DNA from: an uncultured Bacilli bacterium
GTDB taxonomy: Bacteria; Bacillota_I; Bacilli_A; RF39; UBA660
Length of the DNA: 51,926 bases
Direction: 5' to 3'
NCBI GenBank assembly: GCA_910587325.1
Contig: CAJUKB010000010.1
Location: 1 to 51,926, forward strand
Shown: positions 8,309 through 16,585 of the stretch, piece by piece
Layout: each line of letters begins with the position of its first letter
Position numbering within the stretch: position 1 is the first letter of the stretch
Position numbers and translations under genes: made by a program
The notes under the pieces: generated by a model
The model's database searches: none
Seen by the model: only the letters and a program-made list of their open reading frames with translations
What the model was told of the DNA's origin: nothing

Positions 8309-9008
8309 ATCCTAATAAAAATTCTAAAAGTACAGGAGATAAAATAATAAGGAGCATGATTGGAATAAAAAATAATACAGATAAAACGCTTATTTTCGTA
8401 GGAAGCTTATTTATTTCTGCTTTAATTCCCAAAAGTTTTTTTTCACGCAAATAATCTAATTGGTTGTTTAATGTCTCCGTTATGTTATTTCCAAAAATAC
8501 TCGATTCGGTTAAATTCAAAATAATACTATTAATTGAATCACTAGGAATACGTTCTTTCATAGAAATCAAACTTTCCGTAAAACTTTTTCCCATTTTGGC
8601 TTCTATTAAAGTCTTTTTAAATTCACTAGAGAGTTCACTATCAATGTTATGGGAAGTAAGTTCTAAGGACCCTTTTAAATGTCTATTACTTTCTAGAGTT
8701 AAACTTAAAATTTCAAAGAAGAAAATGGCTTCGTCTTCTAATTTTTTTCCTCTTTTTTTAATTGGAATATCCAATACAATTTTCTCAATTACAATATAAA
8801 ACAAAATTGTACTAATGGGGGCCAATATATATCCGTATTTAAAAAAAGTGAGAATTAGAAAAAATAATAGCAAAGAAAAGAGAAAACGTACATTTAAAAA
8901 GGTAAAGAGTTCTAAGTTTGTTTCCCCAAGTAATTCTATTTTATGTTTTATACGTTTAATCGTCTTTTTTAGATACATATGATATGCAAAAGATTCACTT
9001 TTTTTCAT
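8307..9008 (-). CDS. tadC: TadC-like type II/IV secretion inner-membrane platform protein
   Basis: T2SSF-type membrane protein of 233 aa that pairs with TadB as the assembly platform for Flp pili. It has a hydrophobic pair near residues 45-85, a cytosolic helical domain with the GspF-like features EILSLTLESNRHLKGSLE and KMGKSFTESLISM, and C-terminal hydrophobic segments ending LLIILSPVLLEFLLG. Its ATG overlaps the stop codon of tadB by one base. It is the last gene of the tad operon and is followed by a terminator. Confidence 0.85.
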   Translation of the reverse strand: MKKSESFAYHMYLKKTIKRIKHKIELLGETNLELFTFLNVRFLFSLLLFFLILTFFKYGYILAPISTILFYIVIEKIVLDIPIKKRGKKLEDEAIFFFEILSLTLESNRHLKGSLELTSHNIDSELSSEFKKTLIEAKMGKSFTESLISMKERIPSDSINSIILNLTESSIFGNNITETLNNQLDYLREKKLLGIKAEINKLPTKISVLSVLFFIPIMLLIILSPVLLEFLLG

Positions 9009-10006
9009 TACATTTTCACCTTCAACACTTTCTTAATTGTTACAATGTATAAAACATAAAGGAATAGAATCAAAAAGAATAATATGAAACCAAGGATACT
9101 TTCAAACATCGGCTGAAAGTAGGATGGATTTAAAATTAAGATGACCAAAGAAAAGACAAGGGGTAATGCTACCAAAACACGAAAAACAAAAATACTTGCT
9201 GCGGTCAAACTAGATAGTTCATCTTGCATTCTTTTCTTATTAAAGAATGATTTTTCAATAGCTCCAAATACACGCACTATATTTCCTCCTGTTTTATTAA
9301 GAAGTGTCAAGGAAGAAGCAATGTATTTGGCATCTTCTAATTTTACCCGATCATAAAATCTTTCGAAAACAACTTCTAAACTTAATCCGTACGTAATATC
9401 CATATAGATTTTTTTAAATTCATCGGCGATAGGTCCCTCTAGTTCGTTTTTTACGGTACTAATGGCTTGCATAATATTTTTACCGGATTTAAAGCTGTTG
9501 TTCATAATCATAATGGCTTTTAATAAATCTTCTTCTATTTCCCGTTTTTTCTTTTTAAATTGAATAGCAAGAACAATATCAAGAAGAAAAAATCCGATTA
9601 AGAAAGCAATAAGGGAAGTTATGATGTTTTTAGGACTTAATTTTAATACAATAGTCACAAAATGTAAAAGCACAAAACAAACTCCCATAAAAAGTTTTAT
9701 GGATACAAAATCAATACTCTCTTTTTCTTCTTTTTCCTCATAGGAAATATATTTTTCATAATGTTTGGCATAGTCAGTTGCCACATGCGATTTTTTTAAT
9801 ACATTGGAAAACTTTTTTAACCACTTTTTTAGTTGAATGGCTAATAAATCAAAGAAAGAAATGGGTTGTTCATTACTTGATTTCATAGTAAAGGGAACAA
9901 AACGGCGTTCTAATTTCATATCTTGTAATTCATTTAAAAATAATAGAATAAGCCCTAAAATAGCGACGCCTAGAGCAATTAAACAAATGAGCATGTATAG
10001 AGGCAT
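9008..10006 (-). CDS. tadB: TadB-like pilus assembly platform protein
   Basis: A 332-aa integral membrane protein with one N-terminal membrane helix, two central helices (about 105-150), a T2SSF cytosolic domain (NSFKSGKNIMQAISTVKNEL) and two C-terminal helices. In Tad systems it forms the inner-membrane base on which the TadA ATPase acts. GGAGGGAAGGTT precedes the start. It lies between tadA (21 bases upstream) and tadC (overlapping), the canonical order. Confidence 0.88.
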   Translation of the reverse strand: MPLYMLICLIALGVAILGLILLFLNELQDMKLERRFVPFTMKSSNEQPISFFDLLAIQLKKWLKKFSNVLKKSHVATDYAKHYEKYISYEEKEEKESIDFVSIKLFMGVCFVLLHFVTIVLKLSPKNIITSLIAFLIGFFLLDIVLAIQFKKKKREIEEDLLKAIMIMNNSFKSGKNIMQAISTVKNELEGPIADEFKKIYMDITYGLSLEVVFERFYDRVKLEDAKYIASSLTLLNKTGGNIVRVFGAIEKSFFNKKRMQDELSSLTAASIFVFRVLVALPLVFSLVILILNPSYFQPMFESILGFILFFLILFLYVLYIVTIKKVLKVKM

Positions 10007-10027
10007 AACCTTCCCTCCTTTCTTCTG

Positions 10028-11368
10028 TTATTTTTTGGTTTCTTTTGCAAAAATATCATCTAAATCGTGAATCCCATGAGCAAGTAATTTTTTATAAACT
10101 TTTGGTATTGTTTTATAAAGAATAAATTCTCCATCGACACTGCCGGATTCGGTGATACCTTTTTGACTAAATTTAAATATTTCTTTTAACTTAATTCTAT
10201 CTTCTAAAAATCCTTCAATTTCACAAATAGAGGTAATCTTTCTTCTTCCATCATTCATACGTTCTATATTCACTACTAAATCTATAGCACTTGTAATGTA
10301 TTCACGTATCGCTTTAATTGGAATATCCAAACCACTCATTAAAACCATTGTTTCTAAACGATTTAAGGCATCGCTTGCCCCATTGGCATGAAGAGTTGTT
10401 AAGGAACCATCATGACCTGTATTCATGGCTTGTAACATATCAAAAGCTTCTTTACCACGTACTTCTCCAACAATTATTCTATCAGGTCGCATGCGAAGAG
10501 AATTACGAACTAAATCACGAATGGTTATTTCTCCGTCATTATCATAATTGGTCACTCTTGTTTCTAGAGAAATGACATGTTCTTGTCGTAAATGAAGTTC
10601 TGCAGCATCTTCAATCGTAATAATTCTTTCATGCGTACCAATAAATCCACTTAAAATATTTAAAAGAGTTGTTTTTCCACTACCGGTTCCCCCACACACA
10701 ATAATGTTTAATTTTCCCTTTACAGCAGCCTCTAAAAATCTTGCCATATAAGGAGTTAAGGAGCCAATTCTTATTAAATCTTCAATGCTTGTCATGGTTT
10801 CTTTAAATTTACGAATGGTAATAACAGGGCCTTTTGTAGACAATGGAGGGATAACAGCATTAATACGACTACCATCCATAAGTCTTGAATCAACCATTGG
10901 GTTTGCGACATCGATTGTTCTTCCAAGAGGTTCAATTAATCTTTGTATCGTTCTTACAATATGTTCATCGTTAATAAAAGATACACTTTCGTCTTTAATG
11001 ATTTGTCCATCAATTTCGATGAAAATTTCATTAGGACTATTGACCATAATTTCTGTAATGTTTTTATCTTCTAAAAGCTCGGTTAAAGGACCATATCCAT
11101 TAATTTCATTTTCAATTAAATTATATAAGTGGCTTCTCTCTAAGTTCGATAAATCGTATCCTTCAATAGCACTTTCAATTTCTTCATTAATAAATTCATT
11201 TAGTATTTTGTCTTCTGGTATTTCTTTATCTATTAGATTTTCGACGATTGTTGTTCTTAGCTTGTCAAGTAATTTTTTATCTTGGAATATTTCATAATCC
11301 GAAACAGAATTTACTTTAGGTGCTTTTCTTTCAATATTAAACGCATCGATTAGACTTGTTTTAGGCAT
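10028..11368 (-). CDS. tadA: TadA/CpaF-type secretion ATPase
   Basis: Hexameric ATPase that powers pilin polymerisation. The 446-aa protein has the N-terminal CpaF region (GYGPLTELL at 91-99, then DKNITEIMVN), Walker A GGTGSGKT (226-233), an Asp box ending in EDAAEL, and the Walker B region RPDRIIVGEVRGKEA followed by MNTGHDGSLTTLHAN, the His-box signature of this family. It overlaps tadZ by 8 bases upstream. Confidence 0.95.
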   Translation of the reverse strand: MPKTSLIDAFNIERKAPKVNSVSDYEIFQDKKLLDKLRTTIVENLIDKEIPEDKILNEFINEEIESAIEGYDLSNLERSHLYNLIENEINGYGPLTELLEDKNITEIMVNSPNEIFIEIDGQIIKDESVSFINDEHIVRTIQRLIEPLGRTIDVANPMVDSRLMDGSRINAVIPPLSTKGPVITIRKFKETMTSIEDLIRIGSLTPYMARFLEAAVKGKLNIIVCGGTGSGKTTLLNILSGFIGTHERIITIEDAAELHLRQEHVISLETRVTNYDNDGEITIRDLVRNSLRMRPDRIIVGEVRGKEAFDMLQAMNTGHDGSLTTLHANGASDALNRLETMVLMSGLDIPIKAIREYITSAIDLVVNIERMNDGRRKITSICEIEGFLEDRIKLKEIFKFSQKGITESGSVDGEFILYKTIPKVYKKLLAHGIHDLDDIFAKETKK

Positions 11369-12152
11369 TATCTACACCTTCTTCCAAAATTTCTTCTTTG
11401 TTTTGAATAGTATCTAGAGCAATCGTCATAAAGGTTTCATAATCTTTATTGAATGTGGTGGCCATTTTATTTTGAAGTGTAATAATCTCTCCATTCATGA
11501 TATAACTATCAATATTTTTAATAAAAAAACTTGAAGTTAATGTATAATCGATATTGGCTTTAATTATGTTTTTAATATCAAATAAGGAAAAATAGTCTTT
11601 ATAAGGATTACAACTATTGTTTAATAAAATCTTATAATTGGTTACCCCCGAATCTTTGAATATACTAATTAAAGACTTCATATTTTTTAAATCTAATGGG
11701 TCGTTCGATAATACAAATAAAATATTGTCTACTTTATCTAAGGTTACGATATTAATTTCGTCTAAAATATGGTTAGTATCAATCAATACCATATCGTAAT
11801 GAGACTCTGCTTTATCAATTAAAATATCAATGTATTTAGAATCAATTTTATTAATTTGACGTGGGTCTTTAGGACTTGGCAATATATCAATGTAATCATC
11901 GTACTTTGTAATATAATCCTGAAAATCTTTATAACGATTGTTGTTGTAATCATCTACAAAGTTAAAAATGGTTTTTTCAAAAGGACGATTTAGTGCCATG
12001 GTAATTCCACCACTTGATAAATCCAAATCTACAAGCAATACTTTTTTCTCTAAATGCTCATAGATTCCGGCTAGGTTAATCGTTGTAATGGTTTTTCCTA
12101 CTCCACCTTTACTTGAGAATATACACATTGATTTTCCTTTTGTTTTTGACAT
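11361..12152 (-). CDS. tadZ: TadZ/CpaE-like ParA-family ATPase
   Basis: MinD/ParA-type ATPase of 263 aa. The deviant Walker A is SSKGGVGKT near residues 13-21, followed by VLLVDLDLSSGG and a switch-like DMVLIDTNH segment. In Tad loci this protein positions the pilus machine at a cell pole. There is no receiver domain, as in many Gram-positive versions. An AGAGGGA site precedes the ATG. It overlaps tadA by 8 bases and follows the pseudopilin gene by 9. Confidence 0.85.
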   Translation of the reverse strand: MSKTKGKSMCIFSSKGGVGKTITTINLAGIYEHLEKKVLLVDLDLSSGGITMALNRPFEKTIFNFVDDYNNNRYKDFQDYITKYDDYIDILPSPKDPRQINKIDSKYIDILIDKAESHYDMVLIDTNHILDEINIVTLDKVDNILFVLSNDPLDLKNMKSLISIFKDSGVTNYKILLNNSCNPYKDYFSLFDIKNIIKANIDYTLTSSFFIKNIDSYIMNGEIITLQNKMATTFNKDYETFMTIALDTIQNKEEILEEGVDNA

Positions 12153-12161
12153 AATATCCCT

Positions 12162-12542
12162 CTATTCTTTTTCTATTTTTAATCCTTCATTTGTTTCTAT
12201 TCCTTTTAAAGAACTTTTGATTTTATATGAATTTATGCCCACAATTTTTCCAAAAATACTTTCTTTTTCGTATGTATTCGATACGATTATATTTGTATCT
12301 ATTACTTCGATTTGTAAATTATCTGTAGGTATATTATTCTTGCTACACAGCTCTTTTACTATCGCTTCGTAATTCTCTTCCTCTTTTTTTTGATAAGTAG
12401 TTTTTAGAATCGTTCTTAGCGTACTCTTTAATTTGGTTTGTTCTTTTATAACAATGCCTGTATCTACCACAACCGCAAAAAGAAGTAATAAAATGGGAAG
12501 TAAAATGACAAATAAAATTAATGTCTGTCCTTGTTTATTCAT
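12162..12542 (-). CDS. TadE/TadG-like pseudopilin (second)
   Basis: A 126-aa protein with a type IV-like leader (MNKQGQTLILFVILLPILLL) and a single N-terminal hydrophobic helix followed by a soluble domain. It probably initiates or caps the Flp pilus. Unlike its upstream neighbour it lacks the Glu five residues after the cleavage Gly (QTLIL), so processing by the prepilin peptidase may be different or absent. Its start codon overlaps the end of the preceding TadE-like gene by 8 bases. Confidence 0.75.
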   Translation of the reverse strand: MNKQGQTLILFVILLPILLLLFAVVVDTGIVIKEQTKLKSTLRTILKTTYQKKEEENYEAIVKELCSKNNIPTDNLQIEVIDTNIIVSNTYEKESIFGKIVGINSYKIKSSLKGIETNEGLKIEKE

Positions 12543-12888
12543 GATAAATCACTCTTTTAACACTTGCCTGATAAGATTTTCCAAAAAGCAAATTTAACCC
12601 GGGTGTGATAATTTCAACGTCTTTTTTTAAGAAAAAATTTGTATATTCATTTTCTACCCTATTTTCTAAAAAAATTTTCTCTTTTTCGAGATTTAGTTTT
12701 TCGGTAATTTCTTCTGTATTTTTGTTTTTTTCATACAAAGTGATGACATCATCCATTTTGCTTTCTAAATTATTTTGAGTCAGTAATATTTTTCCAAAGT
12801 CAATAATAGCAAAAAGCATAAAAATAAAGATGGGAAGTAAAATTACAAATTCCACTAAGGCTTGTCCATGACGATTTTTGTGTATCAC
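12535..12888 (-). CDS. tadE: TadE-like pseudopilin
   Basis: A 117-aa minor pilin. The leader HGQALVEFVILLPIFIFMLF has the class III prepilin site (Gly then QALVEF, Glu at +5) and one membrane helix, with a short periplasmic-side domain. It starts with GTG, preceded by AGGGGTGATAAA. It lies 60 bases after the major pilin and its attenuating hairpin, so it should be expressed below Flp. Confidence 0.8.
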   Translation of the reverse strand: MIHKNRHGQALVEFVILLPIFIFMLFAIIDFGKILLTQNNLESKMDDVITLYEKNKNTEEITEKLNLEKEKIFLENRVENEYTNFFLKKDVEIITPGLNLLFGKSYQASVKRVIYHE

Positions 12889-12921
12889 TTTATCACCCCT
12901 ATTTTCAAAATTATTATATCA

Positions 12922-12952
12922 TAAAAAAAATGTGATGAAAAGATAACATCAC
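12922..12952 (-). terminator. Partial terminator between flp and the tad assembly genes
   Basis: The minus-strand arms GTGATG (12952-12947) and CATCAC (12937-12932) are followed by A and a run of eight T. It starts in the flp stop codon and precedes tadE, so it probably makes the pilin transcript much more abundant than the assembly genes. Confidence 0.7.
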
Positions 12953-13143
12953 TCTTTATCTTCGCAGGTGCCTTCTCCCGGTTTTTCCCCTGGAACATAT
13001 ACTTGGTCTACTAATGAGCAAGAAGTTTTAGTAATGGAATCTTTTAAGTATCCGCCAAAATAGCTTACAATCGCAATTGTAATAACACTGATTATGGCAA
13101 CAATTAAAACATATTCCACTAGTGCTTGGCCTCTATTACTCAT
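12949..13143 (-). CDS. flp: Flp-type major pilin
   Basis: A 64-residue structural pilin. The leader MSNRGQALVEYVLIVAIISV has the class III cleavage site (after Gly5) with the conserved Glu and Tyr, followed by one membrane helix and a short tail. The tail has Cys residues near CSLVDQ and GTCEDKE that could form a disulfide. I use the ATG at 13143 because AGGTG lies just upstream; the GTG at 13152 belongs to that binding site. No prepilin peptidase gene is in the window. Confidence 0.88.
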   Translation of the reverse strand: MSNRGQALVEYVLIVAIISVITIAIVSYFGGYLKDSITKTSCSLVDQVYVPGEKPGEGTCEDKE

Positions 13144-13166
13144 TTTTAACACCTACTATCATATTA

Positions 13167-13195
13167 AATATAAACGATATAACGGGTAAAGTCAA
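13167..13195 (-). promoter_or_regulatory. Promoter of the flp-tad operon
   Basis: TTGACT (13195-13190) and TATATT (13172-13167) on the minus strand are separated by exactly 17 bases, upstream of flp. Confidence 0.7.
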
Positions 13196-13206
13196 TTGCT
13201 ATATTT

Positions 13207-13851
13207 TTAGCTTTCGCGACTAAAAGGCACAATTTTTTTATTTGCTCTATTTCTTCTAATGGCTTCCTCTTGTATAAATTGATTTTGTGATTCCACATAT
13301 TCAAAATTTAAACTTCTAGCCAATTTTAAATTCAACAAAATTTTTCTTAATTCTAAATACGTTAGTCTATCAATTGAATTGTAGTTAAAGATTTGTTCTT
13401 CTTTTGGTTGATTTACTAACATTTCTTTTGTTTTTTCTTTTATCCCTTCTAATAAGTTGGGATCTTTTTCCAATTGACTATTTAATTCATTTCTATTTTT
13501 ATAAAAATTATAGTTTTTCTTGGCGTCTAAAAATCCATATCCAAAATAAGGTATGATGATTATATTACCAATAAAAGTTATTAAAAAAAATAAACTTGGA
13601 AATTCAATACATCCTGATAAATTTAAGCAAAACAATATAATTACAATTATAATCCTATACTTTGAATATCGATACCCTTTTTCTATTTGATTATCCATTT
13701 TTTGACAAATTTTTTTTCTATTTTCGTGTGTATTTTTTAATAACAAAGGCTTTTTCTTAGAAGCTAAATGTAATTGAATAGTATCTTCTTTTATATCATA
13801 AGTTGTAATATAGTCCGCACTTTCTTTGTTTGATAAATAATAGTCTTTCAT
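13207..13851 (-). CDS. Hypothetical membrane protein
   Basis: I do not recognise this 214-aa protein. It has a soluble N-terminal part of about 75 residues, two adjacent hydrophobic segments (RIIIVIILFCLNLSGCIEF and FFLITFIGNIIIIPYFGYGF) forming a hairpin, and a charged C-terminal helical region. It ends just before the flp promoter and has its own promoter, so a role in the pilus is not implied. AGAGG precedes the start. Confidence 0.7.
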   Translation of the reverse strand: MKDYYLSNKESADYITTYDIKEDTIQLHLASKKKPLLLKNTHENRKKICQKMDNQIEKGYRYSKYRIIIVIILFCLNLSGCIEFPSLFFLITFIGNIIIIPYFGYGFLDAKKNYNFYKNRNELNSQLEKDPNLLEGIKEKTKEMLVNQPKEEQIFNYNSIDRLTYLELRKILLNLKLARSLNFEYVESQNQFIQEEAIRRNRANKKIVPFSRES

Positions 13852-13875
13852 AATGTGCCTCTTTTCTAAGACAAT

Positions 13876-13904
13876 ATATTATCCTTATAAAGAAAAAATG
13901 TCAA
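13876..13904 (-). promoter_or_regulatory. Promoter of the 13207-13851 gene
   Basis: A perfect TTGACA (13904-13899 on the minus strand) is followed after 15-17 bases by overlapping AT-rich -10 candidates (GATAAT, ATAATA, TAATAT). It begins right after the VanY stop codon. Confidence 0.5.
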
Positions 13905-14822
13905 TTAATCTTGATACTCACTTGTAATACCAAAATAACCTTCAAGTGTTAACCAATCTCCGTTATTATAAAGTTTTTTAGCAAGTTCTTCACCGACATA
14001 ACGGAAATGCCATGATTCATATTTATAGCCAGTTTCATTCTCTTTTCCGTTTGGGAATCTTAAAATAAACCCATATTTGTAACAATTCTCACTTAACCAA
14101 TTGGCTTCTGGTGTATTATGAAATTTATCACTCACCTCATTTACATCAAACGTAAGGCCTGATTGATGCTCAGAGTACCCTGGTCTTGCTGAATATGTGT
14201 CTGCCGCCTCTTTACCATCTCTTTTTACGTAATTGTTATATAAAGTGACTTGTCTTTCATAAGAACGAAAACCACTAGTAATATAAATATTAAATCCATC
14301 TAGTAAGGCTGCTGATTGCAATTTGTTAAATGCTTCTTTTGTTTCTTTTGTAAGTCCATTTCCATACGTAGAAGGAAGAGAATATGTTTTGTTAACAATC
14401 AACGTTCCATCAATATAAGTAACGCCATCTATGATTTCCCCTTGAAATCCTTTTAAAGTTACAAAATGATTATCATCGATTATTTTGTCATCTTCATTTG
14501 GTTTTACAACTTTTAAAGTAAAGGCTTCTTTTGTTACTTTTCCGTTTTTATCAGTAGCTACATAATATAGACGATATTCTCCTTCTTTATTGAAATCATA
14601 ATTTCCCTCAATAGTAATATCTATAGAGGCATCATTTAGCGCTTGTACATTTTTTAATAAATCAATTTCTTCTCCTACAATGGTAGTTACAACTTTATTG
14701 TATGTAATTTTTGGTAATTCTTTTTTATTTATTTTTTGAAAAACTAAATATCCTCCTAAAATAATTAAAATAAATATTAAAAATATAAATTGTTTTTTTA
14801 ATCTTTTCTTTTTATTTTTCAT
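13905..14822 (-). CDS. Membrane-anchored VanY-type D-alanyl-D-alanine carboxypeptidase with Ig-like domain
   Basis: Zinc peptidase predicted to trim the terminal D-Ala from peptidoglycan stem peptides outside the cell. A signal anchor (FIFLIFILIILGGYLVF) is followed by an Ig-like/DUF5011-type domain (VVGEEIDLLKNVQALN, then YYVATDKNGKVTKEAFTLKV). The peptidase domain has SGFRSYERQ, the SEHQSGLTFDV zinc motif (His and Asp ligands) and ESWHFRYVG (third ligand His). I start at 14822, where AGGTGAGGT lies a few bases upstream; a longer frame exists but lacks a site. It is divergent from the DUF192 gene. Confidence 0.88.
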   Translation of the reverse strand: MKNKKKRLKKQFIFLIFILIILGGYLVFQKINKKELPKITYNKVVTTIVGEEIDLLKNVQALNDASIDITIEGNYDFNKEGEYRLYYVATDKNGKVTKEAFTLKVVKPNEDDKIIDDNHFVTLKGFQGEIIDGVTYIDGTLIVNKTYSLPSTYGNGLTKETKEAFNKLQSAALLDGFNIYITSGFRSYERQVTLYNNYVKRDGKEAADTYSARPGYSEHQSGLTFDVNEVSDKFHNTPEANWLSENCYKYGFILRFPNGKENETGYKYESWHFRYVGEELAKKLYNNGDWLTLEGYFGITSEYQD

Positions 14823-14924
14823 ATGTACCTCACCTAGTTTCATTATAAATCTAAACGGATACAAATTCTATCCTTTTAGATATTTTCTTTACAGTTCTGT
14901 GATATGATGTATTAGGTGATTATT

Positions 14925-15263
14925 TTGAAATTAAAAATAAAAGATAACGATTTAGATATTTATGTAGCCAAAAGTTTTTATGAACGTATGATGGGATTTA
15001 TGGGCAAAACAAATATTACATATGGAATTTTGTTCCCCAAATGCAACAGCATTCATACCTTCTTTATGAAAGAAGAGATTGACGTCGTTGGATTAAACTT
15101 ACAAAACGAAATTATTTTTATTGAACGTAATGTAGGTAAAAATAAAATTATAAAAATCAATGCAGAGATAAAAAAAACAAGTATTTTAGAGCTTCCTAAA
15201 AACACAAGTCTTGCTTTCCAAATTGGTGAAAAATTATTCTTTGAATTCAAAGATGTAGTCTAG
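14925..15263 (+). CDS. DUF192 family protein
   Basis: Small (112 aa) DUF192 protein with the family signatures SFYERMMGFMGK, GILFPKCNSIHTFFM and EIDVVGLNLQNEII, the last two forming the conserved core. Its function is unknown in general. I favour the TTG start at 14925 because AGGTGA at 14914-14919 sits five bases before it; the frame also has a GTG at 14916 inside that site. A TG-A-TATGAT extended -10 lies at 14900-14908. The gene runs convergently into obg and their coding ends overlap by 30 bases. Confidence 0.8.
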   Translation: MKLKIKDNDLDIYVAKSFYERMMGFMGKTNITYGILFPKCNSIHTFFMKEEIDVVGLNLQNEIIFIERNVGKNKIIKINAEIKKTSILELPKNTSLAFQIGEKLFFEFKDVV

Positions 15264-16508
15264 GATTTGCACGGTGTCTCCACGTTTAGCCCCAAGGCGT
15301 TCTAGTTCGTCTTCTACACCCATGCCTTTTAATTTACGAGCAAAACGTAATACGGCTTCGTCTTCGGTAAATCTTGTCATTTTAAATAATTTTTCGATTT
15401 CTTTCCCTTCTAGGACCCATACCCCATTATCATTACGGATAGTATAAGGACGCTCGTTTTGAAATTTATAAATGATATAACTTTCGTATTCTTCTTCCTT
15501 ATAAACGTCTTCTTCTTGGGTAGATTCTAAAATATTGGCAAGGGTTAGTAAACACTCTTCAAATCCTTCATTGTTTAAGGCACTAATTTCAAATACTTCT
15601 AAATTTGGGTAGGCTTTTTTAAAATTATCCAAATTTTCCTTGGCAATTGGTAAATCCATTTTATTGGCAATTACTATTTCTTTTTTGTTTTTTAACTTAT
15701 CACTGAAAGCTTCTATTTCGCTTCTAATTTTTTCATAGTCTTCTACAGGATTTCTTCCTTCAAAAGAACCCATGTCTATGACGTGGGCAAGCACTTTAGT
15801 GCGCATGGCATGCCTTAAGAATTTATGTCCAAGACCAGCTCCAGTATTAGCACCTTCAATTAAACCAGGTAAATCCGCCATGACAAAACTTCTGCCATCT
15901 TTTAAATTTACAACCCCAAGATTTGGAGTTAACGTTGTAAAGTGATAAGCACCAATTTTGGGTTTTGCTGAACTAATAAGACTTAAAATGGTACTTTTCC
16001 CAACACTTGGCATTCCAATTAAACCAACATCTGCCATTACTTTTAGTTCACATTTAATGAATTTTTCTTCTCCAGGAGCCCCTAGTTCACTAAATTTAGG
16101 TGCTGGCTCACTATGAGTAGCAAAGGCTTTATTTCCACGTCCTCCACGACCACCATGGGCAACAATCACTCTTTCTTTGTCTTTTGTTAAATCGGCAACT
16201 ACAAGATTCGTATCGGCATCATATATCGTAGTCCCTTCGGGTACTTTTAAAATAATATCTTCGGCATTGGCGCCATTTCTTGTACTTCCTTTTCCATTTA
16301 CCCCTTTATCAGCTTTGACTATTTTTTTATAACGTAAATCAATTAATGTTTTTAATCCTTTATCGACTTCAAAAATGATGTCTCCCCCTTTTCCGCCATT
16401 TCCTCCATCAGGTCCTCCCATAGGAATATATTTTTCACGACGAAAAGAGGTACATCCGTCTCCCCCTTTTCCGGCAATTAACTTAATGGTTGTTTCATCT
16501 ACAAACAC
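15234..16508 (-). CDS. obgE: Obg/CgtA GTPase
   Basis: Essential ribosome-assembly and stress-linked GTPase. The glycine-rich Obg fold is at the N-terminus (KGGDGCTSFRREKYIPMGGP), the G domain has GMPSVGKST (G1, near residue 165), DLPGLIEGA (G3) and NKMDLP (G4), and a C-terminal OCT domain follows (about 350-424). I start at the GTG at 16508, which is six bases after GAGGGTG and gives the usual MFVDE-type N-terminus. In B. subtilis obg follows rpmA and spo0B; here a toxin locus, trmB and an unknown gene separate it from rpmA. Confidence 0.96.
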   Translation of the reverse strand: MFVDETTIKLIAGKGGDGCTSFRREKYIPMGGPDGGNGGKGGDIIFEVDKGLKTLIDLRYKKIVKADKGVNGKGSTRNGANAEDIILKVPEGTTIYDADTNLVVADLTKDKERVIVAHGGRGGRGNKAFATHSEPAPKFSELGAPGEEKFIKCELKVMADVGLIGMPSVGKSTILSLISSAKPKIGAYHFTTLTPNLGVVNLKDGRSFVMADLPGLIEGANTGAGLGHKFLRHAMRTKVLAHVIDMGSFEGRNPVEDYEKIRSEIEAFSDKLKNKKEIVIANKMDLPIAKENLDNFKKAYPNLEVFEISALNNEGFEECLLTLANILESTQEEDVYKEEEYESYIIYKFQNERPYTIRNDNGVWVLEGKEIEKLFKMTRFTEDEAVLRFARKLKGMGVEDELERLGAKRGDTVQILDYIFEFKE

Positions 16509-16549
16509 GTTCTTCACCCTCTTTGTATCAATATTTTACCATGCTTACA

Positions 16550-16585
16550 AAGAAAAAACGAGCATTTTTACATTCCTCGTTTTGC
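16550..16585 (-). terminator. Terminator downstream of the 16568-17626 gene
   Basis: Minus-strand AAACGAG and CTCGTTT arms followed by TTTTTT, beginning within the end of the coding region. Confidence 0.65.

Noticed and set aside
10785..11297. 170-codon plus-strand ORF over tadA
   Set aside because: It is an out-of-frame shadow of a well-conserved ATPase gene, with no ribosome binding site or plausible protein features.
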